42,679 nucleotides of DNA from Phycisphaerae bacterium (GTDB lineage: Bacteria; Planctomycetota; Phycisphaerae; UBA1845). The stretch covers positions 1 through 42,679 of the forward strand of contig JAJDDQ010000027.1 of the NCBI GenBank assembly GCA_029260215.1. The letters run 5' to 3'. A program made the translations under genes and the position numbers. The notes beneath the pieces were generated by a model. It was not told the origin of the DNA and made no database searches. It worked only from the letters and a program-made list of their open reading frames with translations. The first letter of the stretch is position 1. The number at the start of each line of letters is the position of its first letter. Shown one piece after another: positions 14,510 through 23,651 of the stretch.

Positions 14510-16039
14510 ATGCTTGAGAAAACCGGAAAGTTCGCATGGTCGCTCGTGGCGATGGTGTTGGTTGGCGGCTGTGCGACGGTCAATCCGCAGCACGACTATG
14601 AACGGGTTGGGCAGCGCGTTGCCGAGGCTACGGGGCAGGAGCGCGTGTATCAGCCTGAAGACGACGGGCTTGTCGACGGGCTTGTTGCGGAGTTGATGCA
14701 GGACGGGATAAGCGCCGACGAAGCCGCTCAGATTTCATTGCTGAATAACCAGACGCTTCAAGCTGTATTTATGAATGTCGGCATGGCCCGTGCGGACGCC
14801 ATTCAGGCTGGGTTGTATACCAATCCGTTCCTGGGTGTTTCAGCATTGCTTCCTGACGGCGGGGGTCTGCCGAACATTCAATCCACCGTCGCGCAGAACA
14901 TTGCTGAGTTGTGGCAGATTCCCATCCGAAAGCGTGCGGCTGAACGGTCTCTTGATGCGGCGATTGTCGGGCTTGCCCGCACGGCGGCTGGTCTCGCTGC
15001 GGACGCGAAGACTGCGTACTACACGGCGGTCGGTGCGGATGAGCGTCTTCGGATCGCTCATGAGAATCTGGAGATTGCGAAGAGTCTTCTCGACATGGCG
15101 TTGGCGCGTCAGAAGGCGGGTGCCGGCAATGAGCTGAACGTGAATCTGTCGCGCAGTATTGCGCTGGATTCCGAGATCAGGGTCGAGCGGGTGCGACTGG
15201 CGGCTGCCGATTCCCGTCGAGACCTGGCTGCGATACTCGGGCTTGTGGTCGATGCGGATGCTTTGGTTTTGAATGATTCATTGCCGGGTGAATTCCCGGA
15301 CGCGCCTGCGGCTGAAACGCTCGTGGAACTCGCCAAGCAGTGGCGTCTGGACATTCAGGCTGCCAAGCAATCCGTAGCTTCTGCCGAGGCGAATCTGGAA
15401 TACCAGTACGCTCTTGTTTGGCCTGTGATACAAATCGGCCTTTCGCTGGAACGATCGGAGCGTGCCAGTCAGGGCGGGCGGGACATATTGGCTGACACCG
15501 CGCGGGCGTCGATTGCCAATGGCGCTTTGACCGCGCCCGGCATTCAACCACGTTCTGAGCGACGCAGCGCTGACGGTCAGGGTTTTATCATTGGCCCGAG
15601 CTTGGGTATTACGCTTCCCATTTTCGATCAGAACCAGGCCCAGATCGCCATAGCTGCGTACACGCTTCAGCAGACGAACAAGACGTTGGATGCACTGGAT
15701 CGGGCTGTGACTCAGGAAGTGCGCAGCGTCGTCGATCGCGCAATGACAGCCTGGCGACTGATGCGCATCTACCGCGATCAGTCGATCCCGTTGGCCCAGG
15801 TGAATCTTGATCTTTCCCGCGAGGCTTATCGCGCGGGCAGGGCATCGTTCTTGTCTGTGCTGGAGACGCAGCGATTTTTCCTGGAAACGCGCCGGGGCTA
15901 TGTGGGGGCGTTGCAGTCGTCGGCCACAATGATACCTGAGCTTGAGCGAACGATCGGGTTGCCGTTCGATCGGTTCCTGGCTGAAGTGAATAACGGTACG
16001 GAACGCAACGAGTCTGTTGGTGAGGAAAACGGATCATGA
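14510..16039 (+). CDS. czcC: Outer-membrane efflux lipoprotein (TolC/CzcC family)
   Basis: This 509-residue protein begins with a signal and lipobox (LVGGC) and shows the two OEP repeats of TolC-like channels (about 75-265 and 305-490), with long heptad-rich helices (KTAYYTAVGADERLRIAHEN) and membrane strand segments. The second repeat contains GPSLGITLPIFDQNQAQI, a typical OEP motif. CzcC/CusC proteins form the exit duct of heavy-metal RND pumps. It overlaps the following mini-lipoprotein by 4 bp and heads the operon with MFP and RND genes. The symbol follows family type; substrate is inferred. Confidence 0.9.
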   Translation: MLEKTGKFAWSLVAMVLVGGCATVNPQHDYERVGQRVAEATGQERVYQPEDDGLVDGLVAELMQDGISADEAAQISLLNNQTLQAVFMNVGMARADAIQAGLYTNPFLGVSALLPDGGGLPNIQSTVAQNIAELWQIPIRKRAAERSLDAAIVGLARTAAGLAADAKTAYYTAVGADERLRIAHENLEIAKSLLDMALARQKAGAGNELNVNLSRSIALDSEIRVERVRLAAADSRRDLAAILGLVVDADALVLNDSLPGEFPDAPAAETLVELAKQWRLDIQAAKQSVASAEANLEYQYALVWPVIQIGLSLERSERASQGGRDILADTARASIANGALTAPGIQPRSERRSADGQGFIIGPSLGITLPIFDQNQAQIAIAAYTLQQTNKTLDALDRAVTQEVRSVVDRAMTAWRLMRIYRDQSIPLAQVNLDLSREAYRAGRASFLSVLETQRFFLETRRGYVGALQSSATMIPELERTIGLPFDRFLAEVNNGTERNESVGEENGS

Positions 16040-16191
16040 GTAGCAAGCGAGCGCGAAGCGGCCTTTTCGCCGTGTTTTTGGCGGTTATCAGCATGACCTT
16101 TGTTGGCGGTTGTACGCATGCCGACTCAGCGGTGCTGGAAATGTTTGTAGCTGACTTGCTACGCAATGTGGCCGCAGCGTTGCTCCTGTAA
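16036..16191 (+). CDS. Mini-lipoprotein inside the efflux operon
   Basis: The ATG overlaps the czcC-like stop (ATGAG). The 51-residue frame is a signal peptide with lipobox (VGGC) plus a tail of about 22 residues, THADSAVLEMFVADLLRNVA, likely one amphipathic helix. It resembles the mini-lipoproteins at 5990 and 8699. Placement between the outer-membrane duct and adaptor genes suggests an accessory of envelope transport complexes. Function unknown. Confidence 0.6.
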   Translation: MSSKRARSGLFAVFLAVISMTFVGGCTHADSAVLEMFVADLLRNVAAALLL

Positions 16192-16222
16192 CGATGTGTA
16201 GCCGACAACGAAGGATTCTCTT

Positions 16223-17779
16223 ATGAACATGAAAACGATCGTGGCGACATCGATCGCATTTTTCGCCGTTCTTGGGATCGGAAACACCTGGTCGCGTTTC
16301 TCCCAGGTTGGGCATGTGCTTGCGCAACATAAAGACGATGACGACCACGGCGACCATGACGATCATGGGGATGGGCATGGCGACGACGATGACGAGCATG
16401 GCGGTCACGGGGGGCACGAAGGACACGAAGAAGGTGTCGTGCATCTGAACGCGGCGCAGCTTTCAGGGATGACGCTTTCGCATGTTGAAGTGAAACGCGG
16501 CTTGCTCGCAACGATGGTTGAGCTTCCCGGCGAAATAGCTTGGAACGCCGATCGCCTTGTGCATATTTCGCCGCGCGTCGGCGGAATCGTCTCGTCCGTC
16601 GAAAAGACGCTCGGCGACGCGGTCGAGGTGGGTGATATTCTTTGCGTTCTGGATTCGCGCGGGATGGGCGATGCCAAGATGGAATATCTGGCGGACCTAA
16701 GCCGGTTCGAGGTCGCGGACGCGGATTTTGAACGTGCCAAGATCGTCTACAAAAACACGAAAATACTTCTGAAGATTCTCGACCCGGAACCGGTTCCCGA
16801 GGCGGTTCTTGCCCAGGCACGTGATATTCCAGTGGGTGACAACAAGAACAAACTGCTGACGTCGTACACGAGAATGAAGGTGAATTTCCGCAATTACAAG
16901 CGGAATGAGGGACTGTTGGCCAGCAAGATTGCCAGCGAGGCGGAGTTTCTTGAGGCTCAGGGCGAGTATGAGGTTTCGCGGGCCAACTATTTGTCCACAC
17001 GCGAGGAGATTTCGTTTGATCTGGAGCTTCGGTTCCTTCGTGCGGAGAAGGATTACAAGGTAGCCCAAACGGAAATGCGCAATGCGGAACGGGCGCTGCA
17101 CATTCTCGGGCTTACGAACGAGCAGACAAAAGAGATTGCGGCGCATGGGGACGAGGTTGATGCGGACATCGCGCGGGCGACGTTGGCCAGTCCGATATCC
17201 GGCGTCATCGTTGATCGCCACCTGACACGCGGGGAGATGGTCAACACGGACACGCGCTTGTACACGATATCCGATCTGTCCAATGTCTGGGTGATGGGCC
17301 GGGCGTATGAGCGCGACATTCGCTTTCTCAAACCGGGGCAGGATACAACGGTTCGGCTCGACGCCTTTCCGGGCCAACTGTTCGACGGCAAGGTTGATTA
17401 TGTCGCCAACCAGCTCGACCCGGACACGCGGACGGTCCAGGTCCGCGTCGTACTCCCGAATCCCGAAGAGCGACTTCGCGCCGGCATGTTTGGGACTGTC
17501 ATCATTCACGTCGGCAACGGAACGGAGGCGGCGGCGGAGCGCGAGGGTACTCTCGTGCCGGTGGAGGCGTTGCAGCGTGTCAAGGGCGGCTTCGTTGTGT
17601 TTCGGGCTACAAAACCCGGCGAATACAAGGTCATCTCGGTTCAGGTTCTGAGAAAGTCTCGCGAGTTTGCCGAAGTGACCGGCGAGATTTCCGTCGGTGA
17701 CAAGATCGCCGTTGGTGACACGTTCGTGCTCAAATCGGAAGCTGGTAAAGAGGAAATGGGCGGCGGACACTCGCACTGA
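16223..17779 (+). CDS. czcB: RND efflux periplasmic adaptor (CzcB/CusB type)
   Basis: This 518-residue protein has an N-terminal signal anchor and then a long His/Asp stretch (about residues 36-70, with repeated HGD and HGGH), a likely divalent metal binder. The adaptor follows: a barrel-sandwich half (HISPRVGGIVSSVEKTLGDA near 112-131), a helical hairpin (about 140-285), the second lipoyl half (ATLASPISGVIVDRHLTRGE) and beta-barrel domains. The C-terminus ends GGGHSH. Adaptors link the RND pump to the outer-membrane duct, and CusB/CzcB members also bind metal. It lies directly upstream of the pump gene (10 bp). Confidence 0.92.
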   Translation: MNMKTIVATSIAFFAVLGIGNTWSRFSQVGHVLAQHKDDDDHGDHDDHGDGHGDDDDEHGGHGGHEGHEEGVVHLNAAQLSGMTLSHVEVKRGLLATMVELPGEIAWNADRLVHISPRVGGIVSSVEKTLGDAVEVGDILCVLDSRGMGDAKMEYLADLSRFEVADADFERAKIVYKNTKILLKILDPEPVPEAVLAQARDIPVGDNKNKLLTSYTRMKVNFRNYKRNEGLLASKIASEAEFLEAQGEYEVSRANYLSTREEISFDLELRFLRAEKDYKVAQTEMRNAERALHILGLTNEQTKEIAAHGDEVDADIARATLASPISGVIVDRHLTRGEMVNTDTRLYTISDLSNVWVMGRAYERDIRFLKPGQDTTVRLDAFPGQLFDGKVDYVANQLDPDTRTVQVRVVLPNPEERLRAGMFGTVIIHVGNGTEAAAEREGTLVPVEALQRVKGGFVVFRATKPGEYKVISVQVLRKSREFAEVTGEISVGDKIAVGDTFVLKSEAGKEEMGGGHSH

Positions 17780-17789
17780 CGGAGCGACC

Positions 17790-20700
17790 ATGTCAAAAAT
17801 AATTGACTTCTCACTGAATAATCGTTTTTTGGTTCTCGTCCTCTGGCTGATGGTGGTGGCTCTTGGTCTGGATTCCCTGACCAAGCTTCCCATCGACGCC
17901 GTTCCGGACGTGACCAACGTTCAGGTGCAGATTCTTACGAACTCGCCGGGTCTTCCGCCGGAAGAGGTGGAGCGCTTCATCACGTTCCCCGTCGAAACGT
18001 CCATGAGCGGGCTGCCGGCGATCGAAGAGGTACGCTCCGTTTCGAAGTTCGGCCTGTCGGTTGTGACGGTCGTTTTCGAGGAAGGGACGGACATCTATTG
18101 GGCGCGCCAGCTTGTGGGTGAGCGACTCGTCGAGGCACGCGGGCAGATTCCCGAAGGCTACGGCGAGCCGGGAATGGGGCCGATCTCGACAGGCCTTGGG
18201 GAAATCTATCAATTCGAAGTGCGCGGCGATGATTACACGCCTATGGAACTCCGGACGATTCTTGACTGGTATGTCAACTATCAGCTCCGCAGTGTGCCCG
18301 GCGTTGTGGAGATCAACGCGTTCGGCGGTGAACTGAAGACCTATCAGGTCACGCTCGATCCGGACCGTTTGGCCGCATTGGATATTCCCCTTGGCGATGT
18401 TCTGTCTGCCTTGCGGAATAACAACCGGAACGTCGGCGGCGGATACATCGAGCACCACGGCGAGCAGTATCTCATTCGCGGGGAAGGTCTGGTTGAGACG
18501 CCGCACGATCTGGGCAACATCATCGTCAAGCACGATCCCGACGCGGGAACGCCCATTTTTGTGAAGGATATCGGGACCGTCGAGTTTGCACCGATGATTC
18601 GCCAGGGTGCGGTTACGCGCGACGGAAATCGTGAAGCGGTTGTCGGCATCGTCATGATGCTCATGGGTGAGAACTCGCGCGTTGTTTCGCGGGCGGTGGA
18701 CGACAAAATCGAGGAGCTGAAGCAGTTCCTGCCCGAAGGCGTGACGATCGACACGTTCTACAACCGCACGGACCTCGTGGACCGCACCATTATGACGGTC
18801 GCCAAGAACCTCGCGGAGGGCGGCATACTGGTCATCATCGTGCTGCTCCTTCTGCTCGGTAATCTGCGCGGCGGCTTAATCGTCGCATCGTCCATCCCCC
18901 TGTCCATGATGGTCGCGTTCATCGCGATGCGGATCACCGGGCTTAGCGGTAATCTCATGAGCCTGGGGGCGATCGACTTCGGCATCATCGTCGATGGCTC
19001 CGTAGTCATGATTGAAAATGTCGTACGCACACTTCAGGATCGGCGGAAGGACACAAGCCCCTTTGTCGACAAGGTTCGTGATGCCTGTCGCGAAGTGGCT
19101 CGGCCGGTTGCGTTCGGTGTGATGACCATCACAATCGTCTACCTCCCGATCATGGCGCTGCGCGGGATCGAGGGCAAGATGTTCCGCCCGATGGCGCTGA
19201 CGGTCGTTTTTGCGTTGGCCGGCTCGATGATCTGCGCATTGACGCTGATGCCGGTGTTGGCCTCAGTGTTCCTCAAAAACGTCAAAGAGACAGAGCCGAT
19301 CCTGTACCGGTTGGCCAAGCGTTTTTATTACCCGCTTCTGGAAAAGGTCATGGGGCGGCGCGGGCGCGTTTTCGGAGGGGCGTTTGCGGTGTTTCTCGGC
19401 AGCTTGTGCTTTGTGCCGTTTCTCGGTGCGGAGTTCATGCCCCGTCTCGATGAGGGTGCGATTGCGCTGCAAATCTGGCGCCTGCCGAGCGTCTCGCTGG
19501 AGAAATCGAACGAGATCAGCCTTCACGCGGAACGCGTTATCAAGGATGAGTTTCCTGAGGTTGAAACAGTTGTCTCGCGCACGGGCCGGGCTGAGATCGC
19601 GACCGATCCGATGGGCGTGGAAATCAGCGACACGTACCTGATTCTCAAGCCCCGCCCAACCTGGCGATTCGATACCAAGGTGGCGTTGATAGAAGCTATC
19701 GATGAAGCGCTCAAAGCCAACGTGCCCGGGGCGATCTTCAGCTATTCTCAACCGATTGAGTTGCGTGTCTCGGAGCTTATTTCCGGTGTGCGCAGCGATA
19801 TCGGCATCAAGATTTACGGTGACGATCTCGAACTCATGAAGCAGAAGGCGGACGAGGTCGTCCGGTTAATCAAGCGTGTGGACGGTGCAGCCGACGTCAA
19901 GGCGGAGCAGGTCATCGGTCTGCCGACGATGCGCGTGCGGATCAATCGTGATGCCATCGCGCGCTACGGAATCAACGCTGAGGATGTTCTGGAAGTTATC
20001 GAATCGATCGGCGGCAATCAGGTTGGGACTGTTCTTGAAGGTCAGAAACGGTTCGCCCTTCAGGTGCGCTTCGGCGACAGCGTCCGCGCCGATCTTGACC
20101 GAATTCGCGATCTCAAGATCGCCGGCCCGCCTCAAGGCGATGGGTCTCCACGATTGATCCCGCTTTCGCAACTCGCGTCTATCGAGATAGAGGAAGGCCC
20201 TGCGCAGATCAGTCGCGAGAACATCAGCCGGCGGATCACGGTCGAAGCCAATGTCCGTGGTCGAGACTTGGCATCGTTCGTTGCGGAAGCGCAGGAAGTG
20301 TTGCGTAACGAACTCGACCTGCCCTCGGGATGGTATATCGACTGGGGCGGGCAGTTTGAGAACCTGCAGGCAGCATCGCAGCGGCTGGCTGTCCTGGTTC
20401 CTATGGCTTTGCTTTTGATTTTCGTCCTCTTGTACACGACGTTCGGCACGACGAGACTCGCGTTGCTGATTTATCTCAACGTGCCCCTGGCTGTGACGGG
20501 CGGTATTATCGCGCTCGTGGTGCGTGGCTATCCGTTTTCCATATCGGCTGGTGTGGGGTTCATCGCCCTGAGTGGTATCGCGGTGTTGAACGGCGTCGTT
20601 CTGGTCTCCTACATTCAGGAGAAACGCAAAACTGGGTTGTCGCCGGAAGAGGCAGCCCGTCATAGTGCCCGCGTGCGTCTTCGCGCGGTGCTGATGACTG

Positions 20701-20882
20701 TCGTCACCGATGCGCTCGGTTTCCTGCCTATGGCGGTATCCACCAGTGCCGGTGCGGAAGTTCAACGCCCGCTCGCGACGGTGGTCATCGGCGGGTTGGT
20801 TACGTCGACGTTCCTGACGCTGTTTGTGTTGCCGTCCGTGTATGAGTGGTTTGATCCCGACCCGGCCGAAGCCACGGCATAG
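17790..20882 (+). CDS. czcA: Heavy-metal RND efflux pump (CzcA type)
   Basis: GGAG precedes the ATG at 17790. The 1030 residues show the full RND architecture: TM1, a large periplasmic loop, TM2-TM6, a second loop and TM8-TM12. The helix-4 signature SLGAIDFGIIVDGSVVMIEN gives Asp396, Asp402 and Glu409, equivalent to the proton-relay residues of CzcA. CusA-type Cu/Ag pumps have a different helix-4 pattern, so divalent ions such as Zn, Co, Cd or Ni are favoured. The pump exports periplasmic or cytoplasmic metal through the CzcCBA complex. It is followed by a hairpin repeat that may end the transcript. Confidence 0.95.
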   Translation: MSKIIDFSLNNRFLVLVLWLMVVALGLDSLTKLPIDAVPDVTNVQVQILTNSPGLPPEEVERFITFPVETSMSGLPAIEEVRSVSKFGLSVVTVVFEEGTDIYWARQLVGERLVEARGQIPEGYGEPGMGPISTGLGEIYQFEVRGDDYTPMELRTILDWYVNYQLRSVPGVVEINAFGGELKTYQVTLDPDRLAALDIPLGDVLSALRNNNRNVGGGYIEHHGEQYLIRGEGLVETPHDLGNIIVKHDPDAGTPIFVKDIGTVEFAPMIRQGAVTRDGNREAVVGIVMMLMGENSRVVSRAVDDKIEELKQFLPEGVTIDTFYNRTDLVDRTIMTVAKNLAEGGILVIIVLLLLLGNLRGGLIVASSIPLSMMVAFIAMRITGLSGNLMSLGAIDFGIIVDGSVVMIENVVRTLQDRRKDTSPFVDKVRDACREVARPVAFGVMTITIVYLPIMALRGIEGKMFRPMALTVVFALAGSMICALTLMPVLASVFLKNVKETEPILYRLAKRFYYPLLEKVMGRRGRVFGGAFAVFLGSLCFVPFLGAEFMPRLDEGAIALQIWRLPSVSLEKSNEISLHAERVIKDEFPEVETVVSRTGRAEIATDPMGVEISDTYLILKPRPTWRFDTKVALIEAIDEALKANVPGAIFSYSQPIELRVSELISGVRSDIGIKIYGDDLELMKQKADEVVRLIKRVDGAADVKAEQVIGLPTMRVRINRDAIARYGINAEDVLEVIESIGGNQVGTVLEGQKRFALQVRFGDSVRADLDRIRDLKIAGPPQGDGSPRLIPLSQLASIEIEEGPAQISRENISRRITVEANVRGRDLASFVAEAQEVLRNELDLPSGWYIDWGGQFENLQAASQRLAVLVPMALLLIFVLLYTTFGTTRLALLIYLNVPLAVTGGIIALVVRGYPFSISAGVGFIALSGIAVLNGVVLVSYIQEKRKTGLSPEEAARHSARVRLRAVLMTVVTDALGFLPMAVSTSAGAEVQRPLATVVIGGLVTSTFLTLFVLPSVYEWFDPDPAEATA

Positions 20883-20947
20883 CGGGTTTCCTGATGGGCG
20901 CATTGTGGTCGGCGGTTGTCGCGCGTGGAAAGTTTGCGCGAAGTCGG

Positions 20948-21092
20948 CTAGTGCGTTGTCAACCCCGAAACGACGGATGGGTGCCCCATCTCTTCAGATG
21001 TGGGGGAGCCGAATAGCCCCTCGGATTCGACTTCCCCACGGCTAAAGCCGTGGGGCACCCAATCCGCCAATTGAGTCGTGACACTGCACGAG
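20948..21092. repeat. Dispersed hairpin repeat, copy 3 (MITE-like)
   Basis: The termini CTAGTGCGTTGTCA (20948-20961) and TGACACTGCACGAG (21079-21092) are imperfect inverted repeats (11 of 14 matched). Inside are GGGTGCCCC/GGGGCACCC and the hairpins CCCATCTCTTCAGATGTGGG and CCCCACGGCTAAAGCCGTGG. It lies after the CzcA-type gene, convergent with the response regulator. Confidence 0.82.
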
Positions 21093-21099
21093 GCGAATT

Positions 21100-21212
21100 C
21101 AGATTTGATTCGTTCGTAGAAACCCCGCTTTCGGTGAAATCACCCCCTCTGGTGATAGCGTCAGGACCGTTTTTTCCGGTGATTTGGGGTTCTTACGAAT
21201 GAATCAGATTTG
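21100..21212. repeat. Long inverted repeat at the 3' end of the response regulator gene
   Basis: The left arm (21100-21126, CAGATTTGATTCGTTCGTAG then AAACCCC) is complementary to the right arm (21186-21212, GGGGTTCTTACGAATGAATC then AGATTTG) at 22 of 27 positions. Most mismatches are transitions that would be G-U wobbles in RNA. An inner pair, AAATCACC (21137-21144) and GGTGATTT (21178-21185), extends the stem. The right arm covers the last codons of the regulator. It may act as a terminator for convergent transcripts or derive from a duplicated gene end. Confidence 0.6.
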
Positions 21213-21842
21213 ATAACCCTGGTGCTGGTACTCGGCGATGCGGTAGTAGAGTTTCCGCAGGCTGATGCCAAGCTGGCGGGCGGCGGCGGATCTGTTGCCG
21301 TCGTTGAGGCGAAGCGCCTCCATGATTTTCGCCCGCTCGATGTCTGCGAGCGTGCCAGCCGGCTCGGCTTCGGGCGGTGTTTCCGCGACGCTGGTTTCCC
21401 GTTCCATGTTCGGAGGCAATTCCATCGTGCCCATGCGCCGCCTCCTCGCGCGATCCAGCGCAAACTCCAATTCCCCGAGCGAGGCTGGCTTGGTGAGGAA
21501 ATCGACGACGTCGAGTCTGATGGCTTGCTTGGCGGCCTCCAAGCTTCCAAAGCCGGTCAGTATGATGAACTCCGTGCTCGGCCAGCTCTTTCGCGCAATC
21601 TCGAACAGCTCGATCCCGTCCATGTCCGGCAGGTTGAGATCGAGCACGACGATGTCCGGCGTGGCGATTTCAAAGACGCGCAATGCGTCGTCGCCGCGTG
21701 CCGATTCAGCGACGTCAAACCCCATGTCGGGAATCGCTCTGGTCAACACGTGGCGAAGTCGCGGTTCGTCTTCGACCACGAGCACGCGCATGCGCCTGTT
21801 CAAGCTCTCACGATCGTTTGAATCGGTACTCATCTTGGGCAC
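21204..21842 (-). CDS. Response regulator, ActR/PrrA (RegA) type
   Basis: The protein has 212 residues: a receiver domain (MRVLVVEDEPRLRHVLTRAI) with phosphoacceptor Asp68 (PDIVVLDLNLPDMDG) and Lys in DFLTKPA, a short acidic linker, and a Fis-type helix-turn-helix at the C-terminus (NRSAAARQLGISLRKLYYRI). It lacks the AAA+ domain of NtrC proteins, as in the ActR/PrrA/RegA group, which control redox or acid responses. The coding region overlaps the histidine kinase gene by 13 bp, and both are on the reverse strand. It is probably the output of that kinase. Targets are unknown; proximity to metal-efflux genes is suggestive only. Confidence 0.92.
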   Translation of the reverse strand: MPKMSTDSNDRESLNRRMRVLVVEDEPRLRHVLTRAIPDMGFDVAESARGDDALRVFEIATPDIVVLDLNLPDMDGIELFEIARKSWPSTEFIILTGFGSLEAAKQAIRLDVVDFLTKPASLGELEFALDRARRRRMGTMELPPNMERETSVAETPPEAEPAGTLADIERAKIMEALRLNDGNRSAAARQLGISLRKLYYRIAEYQHQGYQI

Positions 21843-23314
21843 GCCGGCAATCTAAGAACGAATCGGCTTCCCTTGCCCGGGCCGTCGCTTGCCGCCGAAA
21901 TCGTCCCTCCGTGTGACTCCACGATGGCGTGCGTGATGGCAAGTCCCAAGCCGGTCCCGCTCTTGTGGTTGCGGCGTCGCGTTGTGAAGAACGGCTCAAA
22001 TACCTGTTCGAGCGCGTCGGCTGCGATGCCCACTCCGTTGTCTGTTACCGACACTTCGACGCGGCCGTTGCGGTGAATGCCTTCGATGATTATTATTCCG
22101 TTTCCTTGTTCCACAGAATCCAGCGCGTTGATTGTCAGGTTCAAAATGACCTGCTTCAGTTCGGTTTCGTTGCCCATGACCTCGAGTTGCCGATTACCGT
22201 TGCAACGGACCGTGACCTTTCGGCCCCGGTATTGTTTGAGAGATTGTAGCATGGTTGCGATGTCCGCTGCCACATGCCCCAGAGAAACGCGCTCGCGCGG
22301 GCTCTCGCCGCTCGACGAAAGCGAGAGGAGCTTCTCCGTGATATCCTTGCACCTGAAGGACTCTTCGCAAATGATTCGGAGCCCGCTACCCACTTCATTC
22401 AGCGGCGGGCTGCCCTCGACCTTCCTTAGCTCTTTGAGGCTGAGTTCCGCGTATCCGGAGATAATGTTAAGCGGGTTATTGATCTCGTGTGCCACACCAG
22501 CCGCCAGGTATCCCACGCTGGCAAGGCGTTCCGAGCGAACAAGCTCCTTGCTTTTGATTCGTACTTTTTCCTCGAGGTCGCGATGCAGCGTACTGAGTTC
22601 ACGTGCCATGCGGTTGAATTCATCCCCGACTTCGGCGAACTCGTCGTCGCCTTCAATCGCGAGATGTTCGTCGAGGTGACCTTCGCCGAAGCGACGCGCG
22701 CCGTCGCGGAGTCGGCGCAGCGGTCCGATGATGCTGCGGTACTGCCAGAGGCTCATAGCCACAGCAAGCATCGCGATTGAGACAGATGAGATTACGGCTG
22801 CGGCGATGGTGAAAGCCATCGTATCTGTAGCGGTGCGCTGCATCTGAACCATCGAGTGATCGATCATGTCGGACGTGTTCTTTAGGTGGGTGACCGCCAA
22901 TTCCAATCGCGCAAATATCGTATCGTTCAAGGAGGAAGTGGTGTTCAAATCGGCTGATACGGAGCGCACCAGATCGAGGGCTGCCAGTGTGTTGTCGTGT
23001 TCTCTGGCTTCGTGGGCAGGCTCGACCAGGCGCTGGGCGTCCTGAAAACCCAGAAATTTTTGTAACAATCCAGCCGCGGAAGCCAGTTCCTCGGTGGTTG
23101 CGGCGATTTCGGCCTTGTCGGACTTGAGAACAATGTGGGCGTGGGCCACGCGGAACATCGCCCGCTCGACCAAACGCACCTCGCGGTATTCGTCGAAGGC
23201 AACGTTCACGTCACGGTGCAAAGTGCGCAAACCCCAAAGCAGCGCGCCAACAAGAATTGACAAGCCTGCTGTCATCAGGATGAAACGCAACTTGATACGA
23301 CGACTGAGCGTCAC
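21830..23314 (-). CDS. Membrane sensor histidine kinase
   Basis: This 494-residue protein has TM1 (about 9-30), a periplasmic helical sensor region (about 35-160), TM2 (about 167-190) and HAMP (about 192-245). A HisKA domain follows with phosphoacceptor His276 (LAAGVAHEINNPLNIISGYA), then an HATPase_c domain with LNLTINALDS, DNGVGI and GTGLGLAI. The periplasmic part looks like a four-helix-bundle sensor, rich in charged heptads, with no small-molecule pocket identified. It is the first gene of a two-gene reverse operon with the ActR-type regulator. The stimulus is unknown. Confidence 0.95.
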   Translation of the reverse strand: MTLSRRIKLRFILMTAGLSILVGALLWGLRTLHRDVNVAFDEYREVRLVERAMFRVAHAHIVLKSDKAEIAATTEELASAAGLLQKFLGFQDAQRLVEPAHEAREHDNTLAALDLVRSVSADLNTTSSLNDTIFARLELAVTHLKNTSDMIDHSMVQMQRTATDTMAFTIAAAVISSVSIAMLAVAMSLWQYRSIIGPLRRLRDGARRFGEGHLDEHLAIEGDDEFAEVGDEFNRMARELSTLHRDLEEKVRIKSKELVRSERLASVGYLAAGVAHEINNPLNIISGYAELSLKELRKVEGSPPLNEVGSGLRIICEESFRCKDITEKLLSLSSSGESPRERVSLGHVAADIATMLQSLKQYRGRKVTVRCNGNRQLEVMGNETELKQVILNLTINALDSVEQGNGIIIIEGIHRNGRVEVSVTDNGVGIAADALEQVFEPFFTTRRRNHKSGTGLGLAITHAIVESHGGTISAASDGPGKGSRFVLRLPACPR

Positions 23315-23651
23315 AGGATGTGGCCTCCATATTCCGTTTCCACCTCAATCATTATACCGCGCAGTCCTGAGGGACGCCTACGTTCAGGTTTTGGGGCTGC
23401 AAATTTTGCACGCCGCCGCCGGAATCCACGATTGTGAAAACGACGCACGCTCGATTAGGAGGCTTCCAGCCCGTTGATTCGCGTTGGCAAGCGTTTTCGA
23501 TCGACTCGCCCGCGTGAAAGTTTCTGATTTGTTTCGATGCAATCTTTGCACTCTCCTGCCGCCGGCAATGCACCCGATATACAATCGGGAGATGGTGACC
23601 CGCTGTCATCGACGCGGGGTTTCGGTGGTTTGGCAAAAAGGAAACTGAGGC
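23315..23651. other. Divergent intergenic region upstream of kinase and biosynthetic operon
   Basis: The 337-bp gap should carry promoters for both the reverse kinase operon and the forward cluster starting at 23652. I find no convincing -35/-10 pair. An AT-rich GATATACAAT at 23576-23585 could be part of a -10 for the forward cluster. No gene is supported here. Confidence 0.4.
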
